A stretch of 64,000 bases of DNA from Bhargavaea cecembensis (GCF_001619585.1 NZ_LQNT01000013.1:158889-222888); one strand, 5' to 3'. Counted from the stretch's first letter, positions 19,920 to 28,760 are shown. The notes: generated by a model not told the origin, from the letters alone. A program made the numbers and translations.

Positions 19920-19948
19920 ATATTAATTTTCCATAAGATGTTTGTCAA
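19920..19948 (-). promoter_or_regulatory. Near-consensus sigma-A promoter of the permease
   Basis: On the minus strand, TTGACA (19948-19943) and TAATAT (19925-19920) are exactly 17 bases apart in AT-rich DNA. Confidence 0.75.
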
Positions 19949-20041
19949 TCGGCTTTTCTGACCAGTCCTATGACTTTTACCTCATTGGCTTAACCGAAGG
20001 TTGCTTGTGGTATGGGGTAAAGAGGAAAGGAGAGAATCAAT

Positions 20042-20878
20042 TTGGATATTCCTTTTATTAGACTGAAAGACGGTCAACATTTGCCTGCGATAGGCTATGG
20101 AACGGTATTCTTGAAAGGCAGCGAAGCGGTTTCCTCATTTGAATCGGCAATCAGCAACGGATATCGGCTGCTTGATTCTGCCTATAATTACGAGAACGAA
20201 GGGACACTTGGCGAGGCAATCAGGAAAAGCCGGGTCAGCCGGGAAGAACTGATGGTCACCTCCAAGCTGCCCGGCCGTTATCATGATTACGGAGAAGCAC
20301 TGAAAGCCATCGAAGAATCCCTTTACCGTGCGCATCTGGAACACTTTGACCTGTATCTGATTCACTGGCCCAACCCGAAGGAAGGTAAGTTTGTGGAGGC
20401 CTGGCAGGCACTGATCGAGGCCAAAAAGCGCGGGCTGGTCCGATCGATCGGCGTCAGCAACTTTCTTCCGGAACATATTGAGCAGCTGGAAAAAGAAACA
20501 GGGGAGCTGCCGGTCATCAACCAGATCGAGATGCATCCGTTCTTTAATCAGGCAGAGCAGCGAAAATGGCATGAAGAACGGGGAATCGTGACAGAAGCAT
20601 GGAGTCCGCTGTTTCGCGGGCGGGGTGTCTTGAGCGAGCCGTCGATCATGGAGTTGGCAGAAACATACGGAAGGACCCCTGCACAGATCGTTCTTCGCTG
20701 GCATTATCAGCACGGAAATGTCTCTATTCCGCGTTCCTCACATCCGGATCGCCAGTGTGAAAACTTGTCGATCTTCGACTTCGAACTGTCTTTGGAGGAT
20801 ATGGGTAAAATTGATTCGCTGAGCCGTCCGGACGGCCGCATTGACGACCAGGATCCGGCGGTTTACCAGGAATTTTAA
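20042..20878 (+). CDS. Aldo/keto reductase
   Basis: NADPH-dependent aldo/keto reductase of 278 residues. The catalytic tetrad is seen as Asp and Tyr in LLDSAYNYENE, Lys in VTSKLPG and His in LIHWPNP. NADP-binding residues are in SIPRSSHPDRQCEN. Such enzymes reduce small aldehydes (for example methylglyoxal) or ketones; the substrate is not evident. The start is a TTG at 20042 with AAAGGAGA 8 bases upstream. It is a single gene, divergent from the permease and closed by a terminator. Confidence 0.9.
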   Translation: MDIPFIRLKDGQHLPAIGYGTVFLKGSEAVSSFESAISNGYRLLDSAYNYENEGTLGEAIRKSRVSREELMVTSKLPGRYHDYGEALKAIEESLYRAHLEHFDLYLIHWPNPKEGKFVEAWQALIEAKKRGLVRSIGVSNFLPEHIEQLEKETGELPVINQIEMHPFFNQAEQRKWHEERGIVTEAWSPLFRGRGVLSEPSIMELAETYGRTPAQIVLRWHYQHGNVSIPRSSHPDRQCENLSIFDFELSLEDMGKIDSLSRPDGRIDDQDPAVYQEF

Positions 20879-20938
20879 TGATCAAAGACTGTATGACGGG
20901 AGATTCTACTGCGATTCACTCCATGAGTGTGTGGAAAG

Positions 20939-20970
20939 GGAGGACAGTGATTAAACACTGTCCTCCTTTT
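20939..20970 (+). terminator. Intrinsic terminator after the aldo/keto reductase
   Basis: GGAGGACAGTG and CACTGTCCTCC form a perfect 11-bp stem followed by TTTT. Confidence 0.88.
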
Positions 20971-21059
20971 CCCTTTAACCACCGGCTTTCCGGGTCTCCG
21001 GTGCGGGTATTGTGATAAGATGAATCATATGAAAATAGGATGAAGGGAGAGGGAGGCCC

Positions 21060-21920
21060 ATGATCAGGGTTGGCCTGACCGGTTGGGGAGACCACCCGGA
21101 TGTTTACAGCCCCACTTCCAAGAAAACGGAGAAGTTGAAGGACTACAGCGGCCATTTCAAAGTCGTTGAGCTGGACTCAACCTTTTACGCTATCCAGTCT
21201 GAACGGAATATCCGGAAATGGATCGGAGAGACGCCGGATGACTTCGGTTTCATCGTCAAGGCGTATCAGGGCATGACCGGTCACCACCGCGGCCGGCTCC
21301 CGTATGAATCGGAAGAAGAGATGTTCCGGCTTTTCCGGCTGTCAGTCGGTCCGATGCTCGAGGCAGGCAAGCTCCCGATGGTTCTCGCACAGTACCCGCC
21401 ATGGTTCGGCTGTACGAAAGAGAATGTAGGGGTCCTGAGGAAGATGAGGGAATACCTCGAGGGGATCAATGTGGCGGTCGAGTTCCGGCATCAGTCCTGG
21501 TACTCGGAAAAATACCGGGAGGGGACACTCGACTTTCTGAGGGAACAGCGGTTCATTCACTCGGTATGTGACGAGCCACAGGCAGGAGAAGGCAGTATCC
21601 CGTTCGTGCCTGTTCCAACTAGGGAAGACAAGACGCTTGTCCGGCTGCATGGGCGAAACACGACGGGGTGGACGGCCAATGGGCGTGACGACAAGAAGTG
21701 GCGGGAAGTCCGCTATCTGTATGACTATAATGACACCGAACTGACAGGATTGGCCGGAGACATTTCCGGCATCGATTCGGAAGAAGTTTATGTCGTCTTC
21801 AACAACAACTCGGGCGGACATGCCGCAGAAAACGCCAAGCGGTTCATGGGGATCGCGGGAATTGAAACGGACCGGCCGGGCGCACAGCAGCTGGATCTGT
21901 TCGGCGGGGAGGGCCTCTGA
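21060..21920 (+). CDS. yunF: DUF72 (UPF0759) family protein YunF
   Basis: 286-residue DUF72 protein, predicted TIM-barrel-like. Conserved segments are GLTGWGDHPDVY at the N-terminus, VVELDSTFYAIQS, VAVEFRHQSWYS and VYVVFNNNSGGHAAENA. The function is unknown. The position before yunE and yunD matches B. subtilis YunF. The start has GGAGAGGGAGG upstream. Its stop overlaps the yunE start by one base. Confidence 0.88.
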   Translation: MIRVGLTGWGDHPDVYSPTSKKTEKLKDYSGHFKVVELDSTFYAIQSERNIRKWIGETPDDFGFIVKAYQGMTGHHRGRLPYESEEEMFRLFRLSVGPMLEAGKLPMVLAQYPPWFGCTKENVGVLRKMREYLEGINVAVEFRHQSWYSEKYREGTLDFLREQRFIHSVCDEPQAGEGSIPFVPVPTREDKTLVRLHGRNTTGWTANGRDDKKWREVRYLYDYNDTELTGLAGDISGIDSEEVYVVFNNNSGGHAAENAKRFMGIAGIETDRPGAQQLDLFGGEGL

Positions 21921-22744
21921 TGGAGTTTGTTATCCTTGCCGTGACAGGGCTTTTTGCCGGAATCGTCGGGGCTTTGGTCGGCCTCGGAGGCGGCGTGGTC
22001 CTCGTGCCGGCGGCCCTTTATTTCGGTATCACACTGGGCTGGGTGCCGGGCCTGACTCCGCAGAAAATCGTCGGCCTATCCGTCATCATGATGATCTTCA
22101 TCGGCCTGTCTTCGACGTTATCCTATATGAAGTCGGGGACGGTTGATTACCGGAGCGGGCTGATCTTTTTCGCGGGCAGCATCCCCGGAACGATTCTGGG
22201 TGCCTACGTGAACAAAGGGCTGGATTTGCCGTCGTTTAACCTGTATTTCGGCATTTTGCTCATCTTCCTGTCGGTACTTCTGCTTGTGAGAAAACACCTG
22301 AAACCAGTCCGATGGTTTGTCGAGAATGGCAGTCCCCGCACCTTCCGGGATCCGGAAGGAACTTTGCATAAATACGGTTATCCCGTCTGGTTTGCGGTCA
22401 TGCTGACGTTTGTCGTCGGATTTGCTTCGGGGCTCTTCGGTATCGGCGGAGGCTCCATCCTCGTTCCCGCGATGATCCTGCTGTTCCTTTTTCCGCCGCA
22501 TGTGGCAGTTGGGACGTCGATGTTCATGGTATTTCTGTCGGCCATCGTCAACGCTGCGAGCCATATCACCCTGGGCAATGTTCCGTGGCTTTACACGCTG
22601 CCCGTCGTGCCGGCTGCATACATAGGGGCAAAGATAGGGGCGGCCATGAACAAACGGCTGAACTCGGAAGCACTTGTCACCGCACTTCGGATCATCCTTC
22701 TGATTACAGGAATCCGGTCCATCTATGAAGGAATTTGGGGCTGA
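21920..22744 (+). CDS. yunE: TauE/SafE family membrane protein YunE
   Basis: 274-residue membrane protein with about eight segments in two homologous halves. Each half starts with the glycine-rich motif of the family (GALVGLGGGVVLVPAAL and SGLFGIGGGSILVPAMI). TauE/SafE proteins export or import sulfur-containing anions or organic acids; the actual substrate is unknown. It overlaps yunF by one base and yunD by up to 20 bases, so the three form an operon. Confidence 0.9.
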   Translation: MEFVILAVTGLFAGIVGALVGLGGGVVLVPAALYFGITLGWVPGLTPQKIVGLSVIMMIFIGLSSTLSYMKSGTVDYRSGLIFFAGSIPGTILGAYVNKGLDLPSFNLYFGILLIFLSVLLLVRKHLKPVRWFVENGSPRTFRDPEGTLHKYGYPVWFAVMLTFVVGFASGLFGIGGGSILVPAMILLFLFPPHVAVGTSMFMVFLSAIVNAASHITLGNVPWLYTLPVVPAAYIGAKIGAAMNKRLNSEALVTALRIILLITGIRSIYEGIWG

Positions 22745-24131
22745 TTGCACGTTGAAAGAAATCATTCATATTTATCATACGAACGACCTCCATAGCCATT
22801 TTGAAAGATGGCCGAGAATCAGGGACTTCCTTATGAAGCGCAAGGCACTTCATAAGGAACAGGGGGAGACTTGCTACATGTTTGATATCGGTGACCATAT
22901 CGACCGCTCCCATCCCTATACGGATGCTACAAGAGGCAAGGGGAATGTATTGATGCTGAATGAGATCGGCTATGATGCTGTCACAATTGGCAACAATGAG
23001 GGCATTACGCTGTCCCCGGAAGAACTTTCCGATCTTTACGGGGAAGCGGAGTTTCCTGTCATATTGGATAACCTATATACGGAAGAAGGGAAACGGCCCG
23101 GCTGGACGGTGCCGGAAGCTTATCTGACTACCCGATCAGGCATTCGCCTCGGACTGATCGCTGCCACGGCCGATTTCAGCACCTCTTATGAACGCCTTGG
23201 ATGGAAGGTGACGGGACCACGCTCCGCCCTGGAGGCGGCAGCGCCGCGCGTTACCGGGCAGTCGGACATCCTTGTCTGCCTGTCTCACATGGGCTCATCG
23301 GAAGACGACCGGCTCGCAGAGAATACCGGAGGACAGATTGATGTCATCCTTGGAGGACACACTCATCACCTTTATCCGGATGGCAGGGAAGTCGGCGGCA
23401 CGCTGATCGCGGCTGCCGGGAAATGGGGACAATACGTCGGTGAAGTGACGCTGACATTCGACCATGCCAATGCGCGGGTGATTGAAGCATCGGCGAAGGT
23501 TCACGATACGGAGACACTTCCCATATCCGAAGACGACAGAAGCTATGACAGGCAGTTAAGGAAGAAGGCAGCGGAACTGCTGTCGGCAACTGTGTTCCTG
23601 AACCCGTCCGAACTCAGGGGCGGCTGGGAAGGGCCGACGCCTCTCTCTGACTTGTTCGCCGATGCTCTCCTTTCCCACACAGGCGCTGATTGTGCCATGT
23701 TCAATTCGGGAATCTTTCTGGGCAGTCTGCCGGAGGGCAAGGTTTCCGGGATGGATCTGCACCGTCTCCTGCCTCATCCGATTAACCCGTGTGTCATCAC
23801 GCTGACAGGCTGGGAACTTGAAGAGGCTTACGAGTTGAGCCTGAATTCCGAGTGGCCGGATATCCGGCTCAAAGGTCTGGGATTCCGCGGTGAGAAGATG
23901 GGGGCGATGATTCATCACGGAATCGGCCGCGGGGCGGACGGCAAGCTGCATGTGTCAGGCAGTCCTGTGGAGCCGGACCAGGCGTACAAGCTTGCGACGC
24001 TGGATCTGTTCACATATGGCTTTTTCTTTCCGGGATTCAAGCAGGCCACGAAAGAGTATTTCATGCCGGAACTGATCAGGGACGTCCTGGCCGGATTTGC
24101 CATTCGGAAGTTCGGAAACCCGTCCTCATAA
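22725..24131 (+). CDS. yunD: Metallophosphatase / 5'-nucleotidase family protein YunD
   Basis: Calcineurin-like metallophosphatase joined to a 5'-nucleotidase C-terminal domain, 468 residues. Metal ligands are visible in YHTNDLHSH, MFDIGDHIDRS, TIGNNEG and LGGHTHHL. No signal peptide is seen, so it is probably cytoplasmic, like B. subtilis YunD. The substrate is unknown; nucleotide or sugar phosphates are likely. The ATG at 22725 lies inside yunE. A TTG at 22752 would start nine residues later and fits family N-termini, but neither has a clear ribosome site. Confidence 0.88.
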   Translation: MKEFGADCTLKEIIHIYHTNDLHSHFERWPRIRDFLMKRKALHKEQGETCYMFDIGDHIDRSHPYTDATRGKGNVLMLNEIGYDAVTIGNNEGITLSPEELSDLYGEAEFPVILDNLYTEEGKRPGWTVPEAYLTTRSGIRLGLIAATADFSTSYERLGWKVTGPRSALEAAAPRVTGQSDILVCLSHMGSSEDDRLAENTGGQIDVILGGHTHHLYPDGREVGGTLIAAAGKWGQYVGEVTLTFDHANARVIEASAKVHDTETLPISEDDRSYDRQLRKKAAELLSATVFLNPSELRGGWEGPTPLSDLFADALLSHTGADCAMFNSGIFLGSLPEGKVSGMDLHRLLPHPINPCVITLTGWELEEAYELSLNSEWPDIRLKGLGFRGEKMGAMIHHGIGRGADGKLHVSGSPVEPDQAYKLATLDLFTYGFFFPGFKQATKEYFMPELIRDVLAGFAIRKFGNPSS

Positions 24132-24135
24132 AACC

Positions 24136-24167
24136 ATCCCTCTCCCCGTAAGATGGGGCAGGGGGAT
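24136..24167 (+). promoter_or_regulatory. Hairpin covering the yunB ribosome-binding site
   Basis: ATCCCTC pairs with the run ending GGGGGAT, and CCCC with GGGG (7 plus 4 pairs, loop 24148-24154). The 3' arm contains the AGGGGG that serves the TTG start of yunB. There is no T run, so it is a poor terminator. Confidence 0.5.
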
Positions 24168-24173
24168 TATTTA

Positions 24174-24950
24174 TTGAAGTTTCCTTATGCGCGCAGGAGG
24201 AGGCTGCGACCCGGAGCGGGAAAAAGGCGGCTCCTGCCGCTTCTCCTCCCGATCGGCCTGGTCCTGATGGGTTTGATGTTTTACCTTGTGAATGCCCGGC
24301 TCACACCGGCGCTCACCGAATATGCGGAAGTGCAGACGAGTAAAATCGCCTCGCAGGTGATCGCCAAAGCGATTGACGCGAGAACGGCCAATGTTCTGGA
24401 TGTGAACGACATTATCGAGTATGTACCGGCGGAGCAGTCGGAAGTCGTGACCGCCAAACTCAATACAGAGATCATCAACCGGTTCATTGCAGAAACCCAT
24501 GGACTTGTCGAGGATCATCTTGAAATGGCGGAAGCCGGCGACTTGAGCGCACTGCCAAAAATTGAAAACATCGAGTATGACGTGGAGACGATGAAGGACA
24601 GGGGCGGAATCGTATTCTTCGTACCGCTCGGGCAGGCGATCGGGATGCCGATGCTCGGAAATCTCGGGCCAAAAATACCAATCCGCTTTCATGTGATCGG
24701 CAATGTCCATGCAAACGCCAAGACGGAAATTCGTGAGTTCGGCATCAACAACGCACTGGTAGAAGTGAACGCGATCATCCAGGTGAATGTCCAGATCATC
24801 GTGCCGTTCGCATCAAAACAGTCAGCCGTCGAGCAGCAGATTCCGATCGCCATCGGACTCGTACAGGGGCAGGTGCCGCACATCTTCAACAAGGGAGAAA
24901 ATGTGGACCCGCCATCGATCGAGGTTCCGATTCCGCTTCCGGAGGAATAA
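24174..24950 (+). CDS. yunB: Sporulation protein YunB
   Basis: 258-residue protein similar to YunB, which B. subtilis needs for normal sporulation. A basic N-terminus (ARRRRLRPGAGKRR) precedes one membrane segment around residues 20-42, and the rest should face outward. Typical stretches are TPALTEYAEVQTSKIASQVI and GIVFFVPLGQAIGMPMLGNLGPKIPIRF. The TTG at 24174 has AGGGGG 8 bases upstream; the longer ATG at 24153 would include that site. A hairpin may hide the site. It follows yunD by about 40 bases. Confidence 0.85.
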   Translation: MKFPYARRRRLRPGAGKRRLLPLLLPIGLVLMGLMFYLVNARLTPALTEYAEVQTSKIASQVIAKAIDARTANVLDVNDIIEYVPAEQSEVVTAKLNTEIINRFIAETHGLVEDHLEMAEAGDLSALPKIENIEYDVETMKDRGGIVFFVPLGQAIGMPMLGNLGPKIPIRFHVIGNVHANAKTEIREFGINNALVEVNAIIQVNVQIIVPFASKQSAVEQQIPIAIGLVQGQVPHIFNKGENVDPPSIEVPIPLPEE

Positions 24951-24957
24951 GTTGTTA

Positions 24958-24986
24958 TTGCAAACTGAAGGTCTATCTGATATTAT
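24958..24986 (+). promoter_or_regulatory. Sigma-A promoter of the lysine-riboswitch transcript
   Basis: TTGCAA (24958-24963) and TATTAT (24981-24986) are 17 bases apart, with TG at 24978-24979 giving an extended -10. The transcript would begin shortly before the L-box aptamer. Confidence 0.6.
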
Positions 24987-25008
24987 CGGTGACATGATAT
25001 AAATAGAC

Positions 25009-25185
25009 CGATTGGGTAGAGGCCGCAATCGCTTATGAGTAGCACACGTGAGTTGACAACGATGACCGTGCGTAAAAGGAAGCATTGCCGAAGTGGACCG
25101 GAGAGTCAGCGAAGGTCCGCTGGGGCCATTCCGAACAGGGATGGCACTGTCATACGGATAATCCGTATGGAGAGCTACAGATCGT
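25009..25185 (+). ncRNA. Lysine (L-box) riboswitch aptamer
   Basis: The order of conserved blocks matches the L-box: GGTAGAGGCCGC, ATGAGTA, AAAAGGAAGCATTGCCGAAG, GCTGGGGCCATT, GGCACTGTCA, a hairpin with TACGGATAATCCGTA, and GGAGAGCTAC, which closes P1 with GTAG (25016-25019). It precedes an NhaC-family transporter. Lysine binding should favour the terminator downstream. Confidence 0.92.
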
Positions 25186-25224
25186 ACGTTGTGATGAGGT
25201 ATTTCAACTGACGAACGTAGTGGC

Positions 25225-25276
25225 GGCCGGCTTCCCTTTGCGCAAACAGCGCAGGGTGCCGGCCGTTTTTGCTTTT
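25225..25276 (+). terminator. Riboswitch-controlled terminator before the NhaC-type gene
   Basis: GGCCGGC pairs with GCCGGCC, and an inner GCGC/GCGC stem with CCCT/AGGG adds length; GTTTTTGCTTTT follows. It is the expression platform of the L-box. Confidence 0.88.
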
Positions 25277-25321
25277 GCGGAAAGGCTCTTACCCCCTCGG
25301 AAAAACGGAGGAATGAAAACC

Positions 25322-26917
25322 ATGTCAGGTACTATCTTCTCGATCCTGCCGCCGCTGATCGCCATCGTCATGGTGCTGATCACGAAGCGTGTGCTTCTCT
25401 CGCTCGGCACAGGGATCATCGCGGGCGCACTGATTGCTGCTTCGTTCAGCCCCCTGGAGTCCCTGAAGACATTCTGGACGGCGCTGACCATCACCTTCTG
25501 GGACGGCGGGCTCAACACCTATAACATCTTCATCACGCTGTTTGTCATCCTGCTTGGCGTGCTGACCGCATTCGTCAGCCTTTCCGGCGGAAGCCGGGCA
25601 TTTGCCGAATGGGCGACCAAGCGTATCCGGACCCGCCGGGGTGCCAGACTGCTTCCGGTGTTTCTCGGAATCCTGATTTTCGTCGATGATTACTTTAACG
25701 CGCTGGCCGTCGGTCAGATTGCGCGTCCTGTTACGGACAGCCACAAGATTTCCCGGGCAAAGCTGGCATACTTCATCGACTCGACGTCTGCCCCGATCTG
25801 TGCGATTGCCCCGATTTCCAGCTGGGGTGCCTACCTGATCGGAGTCATCGGCACGATTCTCGCGGGTGCTTCCGTTGTTTCGTATTCAGCGCTTGAAGCA
25901 TTCCTGCTCATGATCCCGATGAACTTCTATGTGTTCGCCACACTGGTCTTCGTCTTCTTCGCGGCCATCACCAACTTCGACTTTGGCGAGATGCGCAAGC
26001 ATGAACGCCGGGCGATGGAAAAAGGGGAGCTGTTTGATCCACAAAAGGACGTGCCGGGTGAGCTCAAGGAAGAGTTCCCTGTCCACAACAACGGACGGGT
26101 CATCGACCTCGTGCTTCCGATTGTCACACTCGTCGCCGTCACGTTCGGCGGAATGATGCTGACGGGCTACCGCGGAAGCATAGCTGAATATGGCCGCGCT
26201 GATATCTGGACCATCTTTGAGATGACCGATGTGCCGCTGTCCCTGCTCTCCGGAGGCCTTGCCGGTGTAGCAGTCGCTATGATTCTCTACTTGACCCAGC
26301 CGGGGAAAGCGGACTTTCGGAAATCCGACTTTATCGCCCCAGCATTCATCAGCGGCGTCAGGGCCATGATGCCGGCAGTGTCCATCCTCATTCTTGCATG
26401 GGCACTCACGTATCTGATCGGGGAGCTTGAAACGGGTGCATTCCTTTCAGGCGTGGTTGAGCGCGCAAACATTCCTGTGGAACTCCTTCCTGCGATCATG
26501 TTTGTTCTTGCCGGAGTAATGGCTTTCTCCACCGGAACTTCCTGGGGTTCATTCGGCATCCTGCTTCCAATCGCAGGCGAAATCATGCTGAACGCTGCAC
26601 CTGAGATGCTGATCGCGTCGCTTGCTGCGGTTCTTGGTGGAGCGGTCTTCGGCGACCACTGCTCGCCGATCTCCGATTCGACGATCATGTCGTCGACCGG
26701 AGCGGGTTCAAATCATATCGACCACGTAGCAACCCAGTTGCCCTATGCACTGGCCAGTGCGGTCATCGCAACAATCGGTTACGTGATCATGGGCCTTACC
26801 GACTCTCTTGCTCTCGGGCTTTTGACTGTAGCAGTCTTGCTTGCGGCAGTTATTATCTTCTGGATGACAAAAGGGCGCACAGCCAGCCCAGCCGTGCATG
26901 GACATACAGGGAATTGA
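25322..26917 (+). CDS. NhaC-family transporter under lysine riboswitch control (predicted lysine uptake)
   Basis: Membrane protein of 531 residues with about 12 segments, NhaC superfamily. Core signatures are FVDDYFNALAVGQ and IDSTSAPICAIAPISSWGAY in the first half, and STGTSWGSFGILLPIAGE and FGDHCSPISDST in the second. NhaC members are Na+/H+ antiporters, but a subgroup controlled by L-boxes has been predicted to carry lysine. The riboswitch here makes lysine uptake the better inference. The ATG at 25322 has GGAGG 10 bases upstream; longer in-frame starts lie inside the riboswitch. A terminator follows. Confidence 0.88.
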   Translation: MSGTIFSILPPLIAIVMVLITKRVLLSLGTGIIAGALIAASFSPLESLKTFWTALTITFWDGGLNTYNIFITLFVILLGVLTAFVSLSGGSRAFAEWATKRIRTRRGARLLPVFLGILIFVDDYFNALAVGQIARPVTDSHKISRAKLAYFIDSTSAPICAIAPISSWGAYLIGVIGTILAGASVVSYSALEAFLLMIPMNFYVFATLVFVFFAAITNFDFGEMRKHERRAMEKGELFDPQKDVPGELKEEFPVHNNGRVIDLVLPIVTLVAVTFGGMMLTGYRGSIAEYGRADIWTIFEMTDVPLSLLSGGLAGVAVAMILYLTQPGKADFRKSDFIAPAFISGVRAMMPAVSILILAWALTYLIGELETGAFLSGVVERANIPVELLPAIMFVLAGVMAFSTGTSWGSFGILLPIAGEIMLNAAPEMLIASLAAVLGGAVFGDHCSPISDSTIMSSTGAGSNHIDHVATQLPYALASAVIATIGYVIMGLTDSLALGLLTVAVLLAAVIIFWMTKGRTASPAVHGHTGN

Positions 26918-26922
26918 GACAT

Positions 26923-26952
26923 AAGACAGGGGATATACCCCTGTCTTTTGTT
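26923..26952 (+). terminator. Intrinsic terminator after the NhaC-type gene
   Basis: AAGACAGGGG and CCCCTGTCTT form a perfect stem with a 5-base loop, followed by TTGTT. Confidence 0.85.
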
Positions 26953-26987
26953 ATGCCTCTGAATCTTGTCGAAAAAGAAAAAAGACT

Positions 26988-27016
26988 TTGACTTCATATT
27001 TCAGGGTCGTTATACT
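26988..27016 (+). promoter_or_regulatory. Sigma-A promoter of the NSS transporter operon
   Basis: TTGACT (26988-26993) and TATACT (27011-27016) are 17 bases apart. Confidence 0.72.
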
Positions 27017-27109
27017 TACAATAGGATTAAAGAAGTCTGAATAAAATAAATCTTCCCGTTTATTAGAAATATGGGGGATGGACGGGGAGAAACATCAAGG
27101 GGGATCAAT

Positions 27110-28639
27110 ATGGGACAGCGTTCACAATGGGGGACGAGGGCCGGCTTTATTCTGGCTGCGGTGGGGTCCGCAATCGGCCTGGGGAACATCTGGCGTTTTC
27201 CGTATGTCGCCTATGAAAATGGCGGCGGGGCATTTTTCATACCGTATTTATTTGCGCTTCTGACCGCCGGAATCCCGATCCTGATCATGGAGTTCACAAT
27301 CGGGCAGAAGTACCGCGGCTCGGCACCGCTCTCCTTCTTCCGCATGGAAGGGAAAAAGGCCGAATGGCTCGGCTGGTGGGGCGTCTTTGTCGCATTCGTC
27401 ATCTCCACCTATTACTCGGTCATCATCGCATGGGCGATGAAATACACCGTGTATTCGTTTAACCTTCAGTGGGGAGACGACACTACGGGCTTCCTGTTTG
27501 GTGATGTGCTGAACCTGGCCGATGCACCGGGGCAGGTCGGTGGGTTTGTGCCGGGCGTCCTGATCCCGCATATTCTTGTGTGGATCATCGTCTTCGGCAT
27601 CCTGTTTGCAGGTGTCAAGAAGGGAATCGAGCTGGCTAACAGAATCTTCATCCCGGCACTCGTCATCGTCTTCCTGCTGATTGTCATCCGGGCGGTCACA
27701 CTGCCAGGCGCATTGACCGGGCTCGATGCATTCTTCAAGCCGGACCTCAGCCAGCTTGCGAACGGTACCGTCTGGGTAGCGGCCTATGGCCATATCTTCT
27801 TCAGTCTCTCAATCGCATTTGCCATCATGATCACTTACTCCAGTTACCTGCCCAGGAAATCGGATATCACGAACAACGCCTTCATCACGGGCTTTGCGAA
27901 CTCGGGCTTTGAGCTTCTTGCAGGGATCGGCGTCTTTGCCGCACTCGGGTTCATGGCCGTCCAGAGCAACGTCCCCGTCGACGAAGTGGCTACGGCAGGC
28001 GTCGGACTCGCCTTTGCGGTGTTCCCGCAGATCATCAATGAGTTCCCGGGCATGAACGCCCTTTTCGGAGTTCTGTTCTTCCTGTCTCTCGTCCTGGCAG
28101 GGCTTACATCGCTCATTTCCATCTGTGAGACGTATGTGGCAGGCCTTTCCGAGAAACTGGGAATCTCGCGGAATAAGGCAGTCCTTTTCGGAGCAGGCCT
28201 TGCCTCGCTGATCTCGCTTCTGTTCACTACACGCGGAGGACTTTACTTCCTCGATGTGGCCGACTACTTCATCAACCAATTCGGCGTTGCCTTCATCGGG
28301 CTGGTCGAAGTCATCGCAGTCGCCTGGGTCTTCCGAAAACTTGATGTATTCAAGGACCATGCCAATCCGATGTCCGATATCCAGATCGGAGGATGGTGGA
28401 ACTTCTCGCTGAAGTTCATTACACCGCTTGTGCTCGGGTATATGATGTTCGATCTGTTCCGGACGAACCTCGGCAAACGCTTTGATACGGAAACCGGCAA
28501 CTATGAAGGATATTCGGATGCCTTCATCATGGGGGCAGGGTGGGCGGTTGCCATCGCGGCACTTATACTGGGCATCCTGTTCACCCTGATCAAGTGGAAC
28601 AGACATGCACTTGAGCCATATGACAGAGACCAATCATAA
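27110..28639 (+). CDS. NSS-family sodium-dependent transporter (MetP-like, methionine/alanine)
   Basis: Neurotransmitter:sodium symporter family protein of 509 residues with about 12 membrane segments. The sodium and substrate site of the first helix is AAVGSAIGLGNIWRFPY, with the unwound GNIWRFPY turn. The 34-residue gene directly downstream matches the small subunit of the methionine/alanine importer (MetS type), so this is probably the large subunit of that system. The ATG at 27110 follows AAGGGGGATCAAT; longer in-frame starts have no site. A well-formed promoter lies about 100 bases upstream. Confidence 0.9.
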   Translation: MGQRSQWGTRAGFILAAVGSAIGLGNIWRFPYVAYENGGGAFFIPYLFALLTAGIPILIMEFTIGQKYRGSAPLSFFRMEGKKAEWLGWWGVFVAFVISTYYSVIIAWAMKYTVYSFNLQWGDDTTGFLFGDVLNLADAPGQVGGFVPGVLIPHILVWIIVFGILFAGVKKGIELANRIFIPALVIVFLLIVIRAVTLPGALTGLDAFFKPDLSQLANGTVWVAAYGHIFFSLSIAFAIMITYSSYLPRKSDITNNAFITGFANSGFELLAGIGVFAALGFMAVQSNVPVDEVATAGVGLAFAVFPQIINEFPGMNALFGVLFFLSLVLAGLTSLISICETYVAGLSEKLGISRNKAVLFGAGLASLISLLFTTRGGLYFLDVADYFINQFGVAFIGLVEVIAVAWVFRKLDVFKDHANPMSDIQIGGWWNFSLKFITPLVLGYMMFDLFRTNLGKRFDTETGNYEGYSDAFIMGAGWAVAIAALILGILFTLIKWNRHALEPYDRDQS

Positions 28640-28651
28640 GGGGGAAGTTCC

Positions 28652-28756
28652 ATGAGCGGATCGGCGATCTTCATGATGATCCTCGGCATTCTGATTATTT
28701 GGGGCGGACTCGCGGCAAGCATTGTGAACGCTGTCTCAAAAGCCAAAAAACGTTAA
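28652..28756 (+). CDS. Methionine/alanine importer small subunit (MetS-like)
   Basis: Only 34 residues: one hydrophobic helix ([19 protein letters not shown]) ending in a basic tail AVSKAKKR. Length, sequence and position behind an NSS transporter match the MetS-type small subunit, which in Corynebacterium is required for activity of the large subunit MetP. The start follows AAGGGGGAAGTTCC, 12 bases after the large subunit. A terminator begins directly after the stop. Such genes are easily missed because of their size. Confidence 0.85.
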   Translation: MSGSAIFMMILGILIIWGGLAASIVNAVSKAKKR

Positions 28757-28760
28757 AACA

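Noticed and set aside
25085..25321. N-terminal extension of the NhaC-type protein by about 79 residues
   Set aside because: The extension is the translation of the L-box aptamer and terminator; GGAGG is placed for the ATG at 25322.
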